This document shows positions 5,716 to 14,897 of a DNA stretch of 16,259 nucleotides, in pieces. The translations under genes and the position numbers were made by a program. The stretch's first letter is position 1, and every line of letters begins with the position of its first letter. A model generated the notes under the pieces. It worked only from the letters and a program-made list of their open reading frames with translations. It had not been told where the DNA came from and did no database searches. Source of the stretch: Solirubrobacterales bacterium (GTDB taxonomy: Bacteria; Actinomycetota; Thermoleophilia; Solirubrobacterales; Solirubrobacteraceae). The DNA lies in assembly GCA_013813955.1 (NCBI GenBank), contig JACCQW010000286.1, forward strand, positions 1 through 16,259, read 5' to 3'.

Positions 5716-6725
5716 GCACGCCCCGCCTGCGCCGAGCGGACTGCACCGGGCCCGGGCTGGCCCGGCGCCGCCACGGGCGCGGCTTCACCTACCTCGACGA
5801 CGGAGGCGAGCGCCTGCAGGACGCCGAGGTCCTCACGCGCATCGCGGAGCTGGTCATACCGCCGGCCTGGAAGGACGTCTGGATCTGTCCGTACCCGGGC
5901 GGCCACATCCAGGCCACCGGCGTCGATGAGCGCGGCCGCAAGCAGTACCTGTACCACCCGCGCTGGCGCGAGCGCCGCGACCAGGCCAAGTTCGACGACA
6001 TGCTCACCTTCGCCCGGGCGCTGCCGGCGCTGCGCGAGCAGGTCGCGGCCGACCTCGCCCGCGACGACCTGGGTCGTGAGCACGTCCTCGCCTGCGCCGC
6101 GCGCCTGCTGGACGTCGGGTTCTTCCGCATCGGCTCCGAGGACTACGCGGCGCAGAACGAGAGCTACGGCCTGGCCACGATGCGCAAGGACCACGTGACG
6201 CTGCACGGCGAGACGATCGTCTTCGACTACCCGGCCAAGTCGGGCAAGCAGCGCCGCCAGGCCGTCGTCGACGCCGAGGTGGCGCAGACGGTGCTCGCGC
6301 TCAAGCGCCGCCGCGGCGGTGGGCCCGAGCTGCTGGCCTACAAGGAGGGCCGACGCTGGCAGGACGTGCGCTCACCGGACATCAACGCCTACCTGAAGGA
6401 CACCACCGGCCTCGAGGTCTCGGCCAAGGACTTCCGCACCTGGGCGGCGACCGTGCTCGCCGCGGTGTCGCTCGCGGTCATCGCGCCGGAGGTCAGGAGC
6501 AAGGGCGCCCGCAAGCGGGCGATCACGTGGGCCATCAAGCAGGTCGCGGCGAACCTCGGCAACACCCCGGCGGTGGCGCGCTCGTCCTACATCGACCCGC
6601 GCGTGTTCGACCGCTTCCGCGACGGCAGGACTATTCGCGACACCCTCGGGGAGATCGCCGCCGATCCGGAGGCGACCGCGATCCAGGGACCCGCCGAGAA
6701 GGCGGTGCTCGACCTCCTCGACTGA
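5712..6725 (+). CDS. DNA topoisomerase IB (poxvirus-type, bacterial), probable CTG start
   Basis: A 337-residue type IB topoisomerase, which relaxes supercoils through a 3'-phosphotyrosine intermediate. The N-terminal domain (about residues 4-95) contains RLRRADCTGPGLARRR, GRGFTYLD, IPPAWKDVWICPYPGGHIQA and QYLYHPRWRERRD. The catalytic domain follows with R139 (FFRIG), K176 (YPAKSGK), R242 (KDFRTW), N284 (LGNTP, where poxviruses have His) and nucleophile Y293 (SSYIDP), in order and spacing like the Deinococcus enzyme. There is no in-frame ATG, GTG or TTG upstream of codon 97 (ATG 6000), and starting there would delete the conserved N-terminal domain. The only fitting start is CTG 5712, which overlaps the ku TGA as CTGA, like the usual ATGA coupling. 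The coding frame is -1 to ku. It lies between ku and a convergent STAS gene. Family assignment is very sure; the start is inferred. Confidence 0.9.
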   Translation: MSTPRLRRADCTGPGLARRRHGRGFTYLDDGGERLQDAEVLTRIAELVIPPAWKDVWICPYPGGHIQATGVDERGRKQYLYHPRWRERRDQAKFDDMLTFARALPALREQVAADLARDDLGREHVLACAARLLDVGFFRIGSEDYAAQNESYGLATMRKDHVTLHGETIVFDYPAKSGKQRRQAVVDAEVAQTVLALKRRRGGGPELLAYKEGRRWQDVRSPDINAYLKDTTGLEVSAKDFRTWAATVLAAVSLAVIAPEVRSKGARKRAITWAIKQVAANLGNTPAVARSSYIDPRVFDRFRDGRTIRDTLGEIAADPEATAIQGPAEKAVLDLLD

Positions 6726-6744
6726 CGAGGCGATCGCCCGTCAG
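6722..6744. terminator. Shared hairpin between convergent topoisomerase and STAS genes
   Basis: CTGACG (6722-6727) pairs with CGTCAG (6739-6744) around the self-complementary GGCGATCGCC (6729-6738). Both stop codons, TGA of the topoisomerase and TGA of the STAS gene on the other strand, lie in the arms. No U-tract follows on either strand, so termination would be of the GC-hairpin kind or Rho-assisted. Confidence 0.45.
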
Positions 6745-7103
6745 TGGGTCGCGCCGGCGACGGCGCTGACCGCCTCCTCGCGCGTGGCGAGGATGGTGAA
6801 GATCTGGTCCAGCCCGGTGATCTCGAAGGTCTTGGCGATGTTCTCGTCGACGTTGACGATGGCCAGCGCCCCGTCGTGGAAGCGCAGGCGCTTGACCGCG
6901 CCGATCAGCACGCCGAGCGCCGTGGAGTCCAGGAACGTCGTCTCGGTCAGGTCGACGACGATCCGGTTGCGCCCGCCCTCGATCGACTCGGCGAGGACCT
7001 GCTTGAGCTCCGGGGCGGTGAAGAGGTCGATCTCGCCGCGGACCGCGACGACGTGGCGCTCGGCGTCGATCGGCTCCTCGGTGACGGCGAACTCAGGCGG
7101 CAT
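6741..7103 (-). CDS. STAS-domain anti-sigma factor antagonist (RsbV-like)
   Basis: A 120-residue single STAS domain. It shows the strand RHVVAVRGEIDLFTAPEL, then RIVVDLTETTFLDSTALGVLIGA with phosphorylatable S60 in the DSTALG motif, and a final amphipathic helix. In partner switching, the unphosphorylated antagonist binds an RsbW-type kinase and frees the sigma factor; phosphorylation at this Ser turns it off. ATG 7103 is preferred, with GGAG four bases upstream; a TTG at 7121 is an alternative. It is the last gene of the leftward operon with the degenerate GHKL-like gene and the RsbW-like gene, separated from the former by 51 bp holding a strong hairpin. The partner anti-sigma factor is therefore probably 7556-7999. 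Confidence 0.92.
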   Translation of the reverse strand: MPPEFAVTEEPIDAERHVVAVRGEIDLFTAPELKQVLAESIEGGRNRIVVDLTETTFLDSTALGVLIGAVKRLRFHDGALAIVNVDENIAKTFEITGLDQIFTILATREEAVSAVAGATH

Positions 7104-7122
7104 CCGGCTCCATTGTGTCAAT

Positions 7123-7140
7123 CGGCGGCGGGGGCCGCCG
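7123..7140. repeat. GC hairpin between the second and third rsb-operon genes
   Basis: CGGCGGC (7123-7129) and GCCGCCG (7134-7140) can form a 7-bp stem with a 4-base loop in the 51-bp gap upstream of the STAS gene. On the transcribed strand it is not followed by a U-tract. It could stabilise or attenuate mRNA and so set the RsbV:RsbW ratio, but this is only inference. Confidence 0.4.
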
Positions 7141-7154
7141 CATCGTGGCCGGGC

Positions 7155-7559
7155 TCATCCGGGGAAGCCCAGCCGGATCCGCAGGTGCTCGTCCTCGCCG
7201 TCATCCGCGATCTCCGGTGTCACCTCGTCGGCCACGCGCTCGAGCACGTTGCCGACGCCGGGCAGCTCGGCCGCCGCCACGAGGTCGCTCGCGCCGCGCG
7301 GGCGCAGCGGGCCCACGTGCAGCTCCAGCGAGCCCAGCTCGGCCGTCACGCGCACGGCGATGCGACCGTCGATCGCCGACGCGGTGGCGTTGGCGGCGAC
7401 GGCGTCGGCGATCAGCAGCGCGTCGTCGAGCCGGTCGATCGGGCATCGGGCGCGGGCCGCGAGCATGCCGACCACCCGTGTGAGCACCGGTGCCATGAGC
7501 GGGCCGACGCACACGGTCAGCAGCGCCTCGTTGCGCTGGAGCGCGACGTCCTCGCTCAC
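7155..7559 (-). CDS. Small protein of the rsb operon, probable degenerate GHKL/HATPase-like domain
   Basis: A 134-residue cytoplasmic protein without a signal or membrane segment. The middle (DDALLIADAVAANATAS, about residues 45-61) aligns by eye with the N-box helix of RsbW-type kinases (KLAVTEACTNVVIHA in the neighbouring gene). It is followed by two beta-strand-like segments (RIAVRVTAELGSLELHVGP). A stretch LPGVGNVLERVADEV sits where a G2 box would be, but the DxGxG and GLGLG ATP-binding boxes are missing. I infer a GHKL-fold paralogue that has lost ATP binding. The GTG start at 7559 overlaps the stop of the RsbW-like gene as GTGA, so translation is coupled. It may modulate the anti-sigma kinase or sense a signal. 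Homology is not certain. Confidence 0.6.
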   Translation of the reverse strand: MSEDVALQRNEALLTVCVGPLMAPVLTRVVGMLAARARCPIDRLDDALLIADAVAANATASAIDGRIAVRVTAELGSLELHVGPLRPRGASDLVAAAELPGVGNVLERVADEVTPEIADDGEDEHLRIRLGFPG

Positions 7560-7999
7560 GCCCCCGCCTCGTCGCCCTCGTTCAGCCGGAAGGTCATGCG
7601 AACCTCCGTGTGGTCCCCGTCGTCCTTGCCCAGTTCGAGCGACTCGGCGAGCGTGGCGATGAGCGGCAGCCCGAGCCCCAGCCCCGGGGAGTCGGGCCGG
7701 GGGACGATCCCGCGGCCCCGGTCGCGGACCACGATGGTCAGCCTGTGGTCGTCCACGCTGGCATCGACCTCGAGCGGTCCCTCGCCGTCACCGTCGTCGT
7801 AGGCGTGGATGACGACGTTCGTGCACGCCTCCGTAACCGCGAGCTTGATGTCCGACATCGTGCCTTCGTCGACATCGAACGCCTCACCCAGACCGCCGAA
7901 CGCGTGGCGCACGACCGCCACGTTCTCCGCGCGGGCGGGCAGTTTGAGCTCGAGGTCGGGCGTGGGGGTCACCTCTTCGGGGGTCAGACGCAGACACAT
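7556..7999 (-). CDS. RsbW-like anti-sigma factor serine kinase (GHKL ATPase)
   Basis: A 147-residue protein with a complete HATPase_c domain of the RsbW/SpoIIAB class. The N-box is KLAVTEACTNVVIHAY, with E57 as catalytic base and N61 for Mg2+. The G1 box is VRDRGRGI (D93). The G2 box is PGLGLGLPLIATLA (about 105-118). T131 in HTEVRM corresponds to the final ATP-contact strand. These proteins bind a SigB/SigF factor and phosphorylate the STAS antagonist on Ser. Both partners exist here: the sigma factor at 2251-3042 and the STAS protein at 6741-7103. The ATG at 7999 has only a weak ribosome site. The gene heads the operon and is divergent from gltB, with a candidate SigF/SigB promoter at 8220-8245 and a weaker -10 at 8060-8065. 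Confidence 0.93.
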   Translation of the reverse strand: MCLRLTPEEVTPTPDLELKLPARAENVAVVRHAFGGLGEAFDVDEGTMSDIKLAVTEACTNVVIHAYDDGDGEGPLEVDASVDDHRLTIVVRDRGRGIVPRPDSPGLGLGLPLIATLAESLELGKDDGDHTEVRMTFRLNEGDEAGA

Positions 8000-8059
8000 T
8001 GGCTTGCACCGCAGGTTTCCGGACCGTCAAGGCCATGGTGCCCAGCGTCCCCGAGTTTC

Positions 8060-8065
8060 ACTCTA
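8060..8065 (-). promoter_or_regulatory. Weak candidate -10 element for the rsb operon
   Basis: TAGAGT on the minus strand fits TANNNT and would start transcription near 8053, about 53 nt before the RsbW-like ATG. No -35 is seen at the right spacing. It lies downstream of the hairpin, so it could provide basal expression independent of the SigF/SigB-type promoter. Confidence 0.25.
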
Positions 8066-8099
8066 GTCTGCCCACCGGCGGGCGGCGGGCCGTGAAAGA

Positions 8100-8130
8100 C
8101 GTCGGGACGCTCTAGACAAGCGTCCCGACG
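8100..8130. terminator. Perfect 12-bp-stem hairpin in the rsb/gltB intergenic region
   Basis: CGTCGGGACGCT (8100-8111) and AGCGTCCCGACG (8119-8130) form a perfect 12-bp stem with a 7-base loop. Read leftward it is followed by TCTTTC, a short U-rich run, so it resembles an intrinsic terminator or attenuator for transcripts starting near 8212. Read rightward no U-tract follows. An operator function is the alternative. The structure is certain; its role is not. Confidence 0.55.
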
Positions 8131-8219
8131 CATGTGGGGGAGGTCGTCACGCCGTCCGGGGCAGGGTCCGGCTGGGTGCTTGACGTGACGGTGGGCGAAC
8201 CGAGGTCCGCATGGGGCGG

Positions 8220-8245
8220 GTACCCGGTGGCGGTCCCCCGAAACC
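8220..8245 (-). promoter_or_regulatory. Candidate SigF/SigB-type promoter of the rsb operon
   Basis: On the minus strand GGTTT (8245-8241), a 15-bp spacer and GGGTAC (8225-8220) match the actinobacterial SigF/SigB consensus (GGTTT-N15-17-GGGTA in mycobacteria, GNNT-N14-16-GGGTAC/T in Streptomyces). Transcription would start near 8212 and run toward the RsbW-like gene through the hairpin at 8100-8130. This would place the anti-sigma operon under its own sigma factor. Confidence 0.6.
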
Positions 8246-8271
8246 AAATGGGCCGGATCCGCCTCCGTTGC

Positions 8272-8277
8272 TACCCT
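8272..8277 (+). promoter_or_regulatory. Candidate -10 element of gltB
   Basis: TACCCT fits TANNNT and lies 47 bp before the gltB ATG; transcription would start near 8284. No good -35 is present at 16-18 bp, so an activator may be needed. The ribosome site CGGAGG (8313-8318) sits six bases before ATG 8325. Confidence 0.35.
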
Positions 8278-8324
8278 TCTGCGTCCGCCTCACGGTGCCC
8301 GCATCCGTCGTTCGGAGGCACTCC

Positions 8325-11300
8325 ATGACCCCGCAGACCCCGCCGCCCAAGGCCGCCGGCCTCTACGACCCTCGGTTCGAGCACGACGCGTGCGGTGTCG
8401 CGCTCGTCGCGCGGCTGGACAACCGCGCGACCCACGACGTCGTGGAGAAGGGGCTGCAGGCGGTCGAGAACCTCGAGCATCGCGGGGCCACCGGGGCCGA
8501 CTCGCGCACGGGCGACGGCGCGGGGATGCTGCTGCAGATGCCGCACGAGTTCTTCCGCGGCGTGCTCGACTTCGAGCTGCCCGCGCCCGGGCGCTACGCG
8601 GTCGCGGTCTGCTTTCTGCCCCACGACCCCGCCCGGCGCGCGAAGCTCGAGGCCCTGCTCGAGCTCAACGCCCGCATCGAGGGCCAGCGCGTGCTCGGCT
8701 GGCGCGACGTGCCGGTCGACACCGCCCACGTCGGCGAGACCGCCGACGCCACGCGGCCGGTCATGCGCCAGCTGTTCGTGGAGGCCGGCGCCGGCTACGA
8801 CGACGATCAGGACGCCTTCGAGCGCAAGCTCTACGTCATCCGGCGCATATGCGAGCTGGCCGCCGGGCCGGACCTCTACGTCGCCTCCTTCTCCTCGCGC
8901 ACGATCGTCTACAAGGGGATGCTCGTCCCCGACCAGGTGCGCGGCTTCTTCGTGGACCTGGTCGACGAGCGGATGGCCAGCGCGATGGCGCTCGTGCACT
9001 CGCGCTTCTCGACGAACACGTTCCCGAGCTGGCCGCTCGCGCACCCCTACCGCGTGATCGCCCACAACGGCGAGATCAACACGCTGATGGGCAACGTCAA
9101 CTGGATGCGCGCGCGCGAGTCCCAGCTGGCCTCCGAGCTGTTCGGGCTGGACCTGCAGAAGGTCATGCCGATCGTCACCCCTGGCAACTCTGACTCCGCG
9201 ACCTTCGACAACGTGCTCGAGCTGCTGATGCTCGCCGGGCGCTCGCTGCCGCACGCGGTGATGATGATGATCCCCGAGGCCTACGCCGACCGCGACGACC
9301 TCCCCGATCACCTCAAGGGCTTCTATGCCTTCCACTCCTGCCTGATGGAGCCCTGGGACGGCCCGGCGGCGGTCGCCTTCACCGACGGCAGCGTCATCGG
9401 CGCTACCCTGGACCGCAACGGCCTGCGTCCCGGGCGCTGGGTGGAGACCAAGGACGGGATGGTCGTGCTCGGCTCGGAGGCCGGGCTGCTGCCGATCGCG
9501 CCCGAGGATGTCAAGCGGCTGGGGCGCCTACAGCCCGGCAAGCTGTTCCTGGTCGACCTCGAGCGCCACCGCATCGTCGCCGACGAGGAGGTCAAGCGCG
9601 AGGTCGCCACGCGCCAGCCCTACGGCCGCTGGTACGACGAGAACACCGTCCACTTCGACGACCTCGCCCAGGCGCACGTGACGATGACCGGCGTGCAGCC
9701 CACGCGGCTGCGCCAGCTGGCCTTCGGCTACACCCAGGAGGACGAGCGCGTGCTGATCGCGCCGATGGCCTCCACCGGCGCCGAGCCGATCGGCTCGATG
9801 GGCAACGACAACGCGCTCGCCGTGCTGTCGGACCGCCGCCCGCCGCTGTTCAGCTACTTCAAGCAGCTCTTCGCGCAGGTGACCAACCCGCCGATCGACT
9901 CGATCCGCGAGAACATCGTCATGTCGCTGGGCGCGGGCGTAGGCGCGGAGCGCAACCTGCTCTCCGAGTCGCCCGAGCACGCCCACCAGCTGGTCATGGA
10001 CCAGCCGATCCTGCGCAACCACGAGCTCGAGACGCTCCGCAAGGTCCACGACGAGGTCTTCCGCGCGCACACCATCGACATCACGTGGCCCGTCGAGAAC
10101 GGGCCCCGGGCGATGCGCGCGCGGCTGGCGCGCCTGTGCGACGAGGCCCACGACGCGGTCGCCGCCGGCGTGAACATCCTGATCCTGTCGGACCGCCAGC
10201 TCGGCCCGCGCCGCGTCGCGATCCCGTCGCTGCTGGCCGTCGCCGCCGTGCACAACCACCTCGTGCGCGGGGGCACGCGCCTGCGCACCGGCCTCGTCCT
10301 GGAGTCCGGCGAGCCGCGCGAGGTGCACCACATGGCCACGCTGATCGGCTACGGCTGCAGCGCGATCAACCCCTACCTGCTGTTCGACACCGTGGGCGAC
10401 ATGGTCGCCGGCGGGCGCGTGCCCGCCATCGAGGACGTCGACGCCGCGGAGCGCAACATCGTCCAGGCGATCGGCAAGGGCCTGCTCAAGACGATCTCCA
10501 AGATGGGGATCTCCACGATCCAGTCCTACTGCGGCGCGCAGATCTTCGAGGCCGTCGGCCTGGACCGCGACATCATCGAGCGCCACTTCACCGGCACCGC
10601 GTCGCGGATCGGCGGCATCGGCGTCGAGGTCCTCGCCCAGGAGACGCTCGACCGCCATGCGCAGGCATATCCGGGCTCGCACGACCGGCTGCTGCCGGTC
10701 GGCGGGATCTACGCCTGGCGGCGCGACGGCGAGCAGCACATGTGGAACCCCGACACGATCGCGCTGCTGCAGCACGCGGTGCGCTCCTCGAACGGCAACG
10801 CGCAGGAGAAGTACCGCGAGTACGCGGCGCTGGTCAACGACCACGCCTCGCGGCGGGCCACGCTGCGCGGGCTGATGAAGTTCCGCACCGAAGGGGTCGA
10901 GCCCGTGGCGCTGGAGGATGTCGAGCCGGCCAAGGAGATCGTCAAGCGCTTCGCCACCGGCGCGATGTCCCTGGGCTCGATCTCGCGCGAGGCCCACGAA
11001 ACGCTGGCGCAGGCGATGAACCGCCTCGGCGGGCGCTCGAACACCGGCGAGGGCGGGGAGGACCCCGTTCGCTTCACCGACGACCGCCGCTCCTCGATCA
11101 AGCAGGTGGCCTCCGGGCGCTTCGGCGTCACGATCCACTACCTCGTCAACGCCGACCAGCTGCAGATCAAGATGGCCCAGGGCGCCAAGCCCGGCGAGGG
11201 CGGCCAGCTGCCCGGCCACAAGGTCGACGGGTACATCGGAGGCGTGCGCCACACGACGCCGGGCGTGGGCCTGATCTCGCCGCCGCCCCATCACGACATC

Positions 11301-12938
11301 TACTCGATCGAGGACCTCAAGCAGCTCATCTACGACCTGCGCTGCGCGAACCCGCGCGGGCAGGTGTCGGTGAAGCTCGTCGCCGAGGTGGGCGTGGGCA
11401 CGGTCGCCGCCGGCGTGGCCAAGGCCAACGCCGACCATGTGCTGATCTCCGGCCACGACGGCGGCACCGGCGCGTCGCCGCTGTCCTCGATCCAGGCAGC
11501 GGGCGTGCCGTGGGAGATCGGACTGGCCGAGACCCAGCAGACGCTGCTGCGCAACGACCTGCGCTCGCGCATCATCGTGCAGACCGACGGCCAGCTGAAG
11601 ACCGGGCGCGACGTGGCGATCGCCGCGATGCTCGGCGCCGACGAGATGGGCTTCTCCACGGCGCCGCTGATCGCCACGGGCTGCATCATGATGCGCGCCT
11701 GCCACCTGAACACCTGCCCGGTGGGCATCGCCACGCAGGATCCCGAGCTGCGCAAGCGCTTCACGGGCGCACCCGAGCACGTCATCAACTTCTTCTTCTT
11801 CGTGGCCGAGGAGACGCGCGAGATCATGGCCTCGCTGGGCGTACGCTCCATGGACGAGCTGATCGGCCGCAGCGACCTGCTGGAGGCCGACGCGGCGGTC
11901 GACCACTGGAAGGCTCGCGGGGTCGACCTCACGAACATCCTGCTGCGCCCCGAGCTGCCCGACGGGGCGCCGCTGCACCGCGTGCGCCCCCAGGAGCCGG
12001 TGCTCGACGACGCGCTGGACTGGGAGCTCGTCGAGCGGGCGCGCCCCGCGCTGGACCGTGGTGAGCACGTCGCGATCGAGACCGAGATCCGCAACGTCAA
12101 CCGCTGCGTCGGCGGGATCCTCTCCAGCCACATCGCGACGGCCCACGGCGCCAAGGGCCTGGCGGCGGACACGATCGAGGTCGAGCTGCACGGCTCGGCC
12201 GGGCAGTCCTTCGGCGGCTGGCTGGCGCCGGGGGTGAGCTTCCGGCTGCACGGCGACGCCAACGACTACACGGGCAAGGGCCTGTCCGGTGGCACCCTGA
12301 CCGTGATGCCGCCCGACGGCGCGAGCTACCCGGCCGAGGAGAACGTGATCATCGGCAACACGGTCCTGTACGGCGCGACGAGCGGCAAGGCGTTCTTCCG
12401 CGGCCTGGCCGGCGAGCGCTTCGCTGTGCGCAACTCGGGCGCGAGCGCCGTGGTGGAGGGCGTGGGCGACCACGGCTGCGAGTACATGACCGGCGGGCGC
12501 GTGGTCGTCCTCGGCCCCACGGGGCGCAACTTCGCCGCGGGCATGAGCGGCGGGCTGGCCTTCGTGCTCGACGAGGACGGCGCTTTCGCCGGGCGCTGCA
12601 ACCCGACGATGCTCGATCAGCTCGAGGCGCTGGACGAGGGCGACGCGATCGAGGTGCGCAGCCTCGTCTCCGAGCACGCCGAGCGCACCGGCTCGCCGCT
12701 GGCCCGGCGCGTGCTCGAGGCCTTCGACGAGCTGCTGCCGCGCTTCGTCAAGGTCTTCCCGGCCGACTACAAGCGCGTCCTCGCCGAGATGGCCGACGAG
12801 GAGGCCGCGGCCGCGTCCGCAAACGGCTCCGCACCCGCCGGCCCCGACCCCGGCGGCTCGCCGCGGGCCGACGAGTTCGCCGGCGAGACGGTCGACGTCG
12901 TCGGTGCGCCGCACACCCGCGAGGGCGACGGGGAGTAG
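8325..12938 (+). CDS. gltB: Glutamate synthase (NADPH) large subunit
   Basis: A 1537-residue GOGAT alpha subunit, full length for the family. It transfers the amide of glutamine to 2-oxoglutarate to form two glutamates. The class II amidotransferase domain (about 23-430) starts at Cys23 in HDACGVALV, implying removal of a 22-residue propeptide, and contains [21 protein letters not shown] and HNGEINTL. A central domain (about 450-740) follows. The FMN/2-oxoglutarate barrel (about 800-1190) has [10 protein letters not shown] and the 3Fe-4S cysteines C1120, C1126 and C1131. A GXGXG beta-helix (about 1230-1480) ends the catalytic protein. An extra Ala/Gly/Pro-rich tail of about 45 residues follows. 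The start is supported by CGGAGG six bases upstream. gltD follows after 3 bp. Confidence 0.98.
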   Translation: MTPQTPPPKAAGLYDPRFEHDACGVALVARLDNRATHDVVEKGLQAVENLEHRGATGADSRTGDGAGMLLQMPHEFFRGVLDFELPAPGRYAVAVCFLPHDPARRAKLEALLELNARIEGQRVLGWRDVPVDTAHVGETADATRPVMRQLFVEAGAGYDDDQDAFERKLYVIRRICELAAGPDLYVASFSSRTIVYKGMLVPDQVRGFFVDLVDERMASAMALVHSRFSTNTFPSWPLAHPYRVIAHNGEINTLMGNVNWMRARESQLASELFGLDLQKVMPIVTPGNSDSATFDNVLELLMLAGRSLPHAVMMMIPEAYADRDDLPDHLKGFYAFHSCLMEPWDGPAAVAFTDGSVIGATLDRNGLRPGRWVETKDGMVVLGSEAGLLPIAPEDVKRLGRLQPGKLFLVDLERHRIVADEEVKREVATRQPYGRWYDENTVHFDDLAQAHVTMTGVQPTRLRQLAFGYTQEDERVLIAPMASTGAEPIGSMGNDNALAVLSDRRPPLFSYFKQLFAQVTNPPIDSIRENIVMSLGAGVGAERNLLSESPEHAHQLVMDQPILRNHELETLRKVHDEVFRAHTIDITWPVENGPRAMRARLARLCDEAHDAVAAGVNILILSDRQLGPRRVAIPSLLAVAAVHNHLVRGGTRLRTGLVLESGEPREVHHMATLIGYGCSAINPYLLFDTVGDMVAGGRVPAIEDVDAAERNIVQAIGKGLLKTISKMGISTIQSYCGAQIFEAVGLDRDIIERHFTGTASRIGGIGVEVLAQETLDRHAQAYPGSHDRLLPVGGIYAWRRDGEQHMWNPDTIALLQHAVRSSNGNAQEKYREYAALVNDHASRRATLRGLMKFRTEGVEPVALEDVEPAKEIVKRFATGAMSLGSISREAHETLAQAMNRLGGRSNTGEGGEDPVRFTDDRRSSIKQVASGRFGVTIHYLVNADQLQIKMAQGAKPGEGGQLPGHKVDGYIGGVRHTTPGVGLISPPPHHDIYSIEDLKQLIYDLRCANPRGQVSVKLVAEVGVGTVAAGVAKANADHVLISGHDGGTGASPLSSIQAAGVPWEIGLAETQQTLLRNDLRSRIIVQTDGQLKTGRDVAIAAMLGADEMGFSTAPLIATGCIMMRACHLNTCPVGIATQDPELRKRFTGAPEHVINFFFFVAEETREIMASLGVRSMDELIGRSDLLEADAAVDHWKARGVDLTNILLRPELPDGAPLHRVRPQEPVLDDALDWELVERARPALDRGEHVAIETEIRNVNRCVGGILSSHIATAHGAKGLAADTIEVELHGSAGQSFGGWLAPGVSFRLHGDANDYTGKGLSGGTLTVMPPDGASYPAEENVIIGNTVLYGATSGKAFFRGLAGERFAVRNSGASAVVEGVGDHGCEYMTGGRVVVLGPTGRNFAAGMSGGLAFVLDEDGAFAGRCNPTMLDQLEALDEGDAIEVRSLVSEHAERTGSPLARRVLEAFDELLPRFVKVFPADYKRVLAEMADEEAAAASANGSAPAGPDPGGSPRADEFAGETVDVVGAPHTREGDGE

Positions 12939-12941
12939 CCG

Positions 12942-14477
<1,536 letters not shown>

Positions 14478-14494
14478 TGCGCCGCGCCCGCCGG

Positions 14495-14500
14495 TAGTCT
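14495..14500 (+). promoter_or_regulatory. Candidate -10 element giving a leaderless glsB-like mRNA
   Basis: TAGTCT fits TANNNT and ends eight bases before ATG 14509, with no Shine-Dalgarno sequence between them. This fits leaderless transcription, as proposed for ku. No clear -35 is seen; read-through from gltD is also possible. Confidence 0.35.
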
Positions 14501-14508
14501 GGCCCACC

Positions 14509-14802
14509 ATGAACTTCTTCGTCTATCTCCTGCTGTTGCTGCTCAACGGCTTGGTCGTCGGCGCGCTCGCGCGCCTGGCGCTCCCGGGCAAGGACCCCAT
14601 GTCGATCCCGCAGACGATCGGGATCGGGATCGCCGGGTCGTTTCTCGCGGGCCTCGTGCTGGCGCTGCTCGGCGCGCAGAACGCGGGCGGCTGGCTGCTG
14701 TCGCTGGCCTTCGCGGCCGCCGGCGTGTACCTCGTCCGCCGCTCACGGGGCGGCGACCTGACGAGCCCGGGCAGCCCGCCGGGGGTCGATCGCGGGATCT
14801 GA
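14509..14802 (+). CDS. GlsB/YeaQ/YmgE-family small membrane protein
   Basis: A 97-residue protein with three hydrophobic segments (about residues 3-24, 35-57 and 60-75). It has the family block [17 protein letters not shown] followed by the Gly-rich [15 protein letters not shown] short hydrophilic tail of about 20 residues follows. Members of this family (older name transglycosylase-associated protein) are small inner-membrane proteins often tied to stress responses; no molecular function is established. ATG 14509 begins right before the first membrane segment. The gene lies 31 bp after gltD but may have its own leaderless promoter. A 5-bp GC hairpin soon after the stop (about 14808-14820) could end the transcript. 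Confidence 0.85.
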   Translation: MNFFVYLLLLLLNGLVVGALARLALPGKDPMSIPQTIGIGIAGSFLAGLVLALLGAQNAGGWLLSLAFAAAGVYLVRRSRGGDLTSPGSPPGVDRGI

Positions 14803-14825
14803 CGGACGACGCGGGCGTCGCGAAC

Positions 14826-14855
14826 TTGACGGGGGCGTCACCTTTCTCGTAGGGT
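14826..14855 (+). promoter_or_regulatory. Housekeeping-type promoter of the monooxygenase gene
   Basis: TTGACG (14826-14831), an 18-bp spacer and TAGGGT (14850-14855) form the best sigma-70-type promoter in the window. Transcription would start near 14862, followed by GGAGG at 14881-14885, 12 bases before the ATG. Confidence 0.65.
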
Positions 14856-14897
14856 GATGCGCCCGCCGTCACGCGCACCAGGAGGCCCGCCGTCCCC

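Larger units (their letters stand above)
8000..8324. other. 325-bp divergent intergenic region between the rsb operon and gltB
   Basis: No ORF with convincing coding signs fills this stretch. It holds a weak leftward -10 (8060-8065), a perfect hairpin (8100-8130), a leftward SigF/SigB-type promoter (8220-8245), a rightward -10 (8272-8277) and the gltB ribosome site CGGAGG (8313-8318). Two short palindromes, CGGGTACCCG (8218-8227) and CGGATCCG, are present, the first overlapping the leftward -10. No known riboswitch was recognised. Confidence 0.6.

Noticed and set aside
6000..6725. Topoisomerase IB starting at ATG 6000
   Set aside because: It would remove the conserved N-terminal DNA-binding domain, which is clearly encoded and uninterrupted from about 5720 onward.
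7116..7121. TTGACA on the minus strand as a -35 box for the STAS gene
   Set aside because: It lies only 12 bases before the ATG and has no -10 at the proper distance downstream.
8211..8324. N-terminal extension of GltB from GTG/ATG codons upstream of 8325
   Set aside because: The sequence is not GOGAT-like, the propeptide would be too long, and a good ribosome site precedes ATG 8325.
8131..8324. Riboswitch or T-box in the gltB leader, suggested by GGGTACC and several short palindromes
   Set aside because: No conserved core of a known riboswitch or of the T-box could be matched, and the GGGTACC is better explained as part of the leftward promoter.
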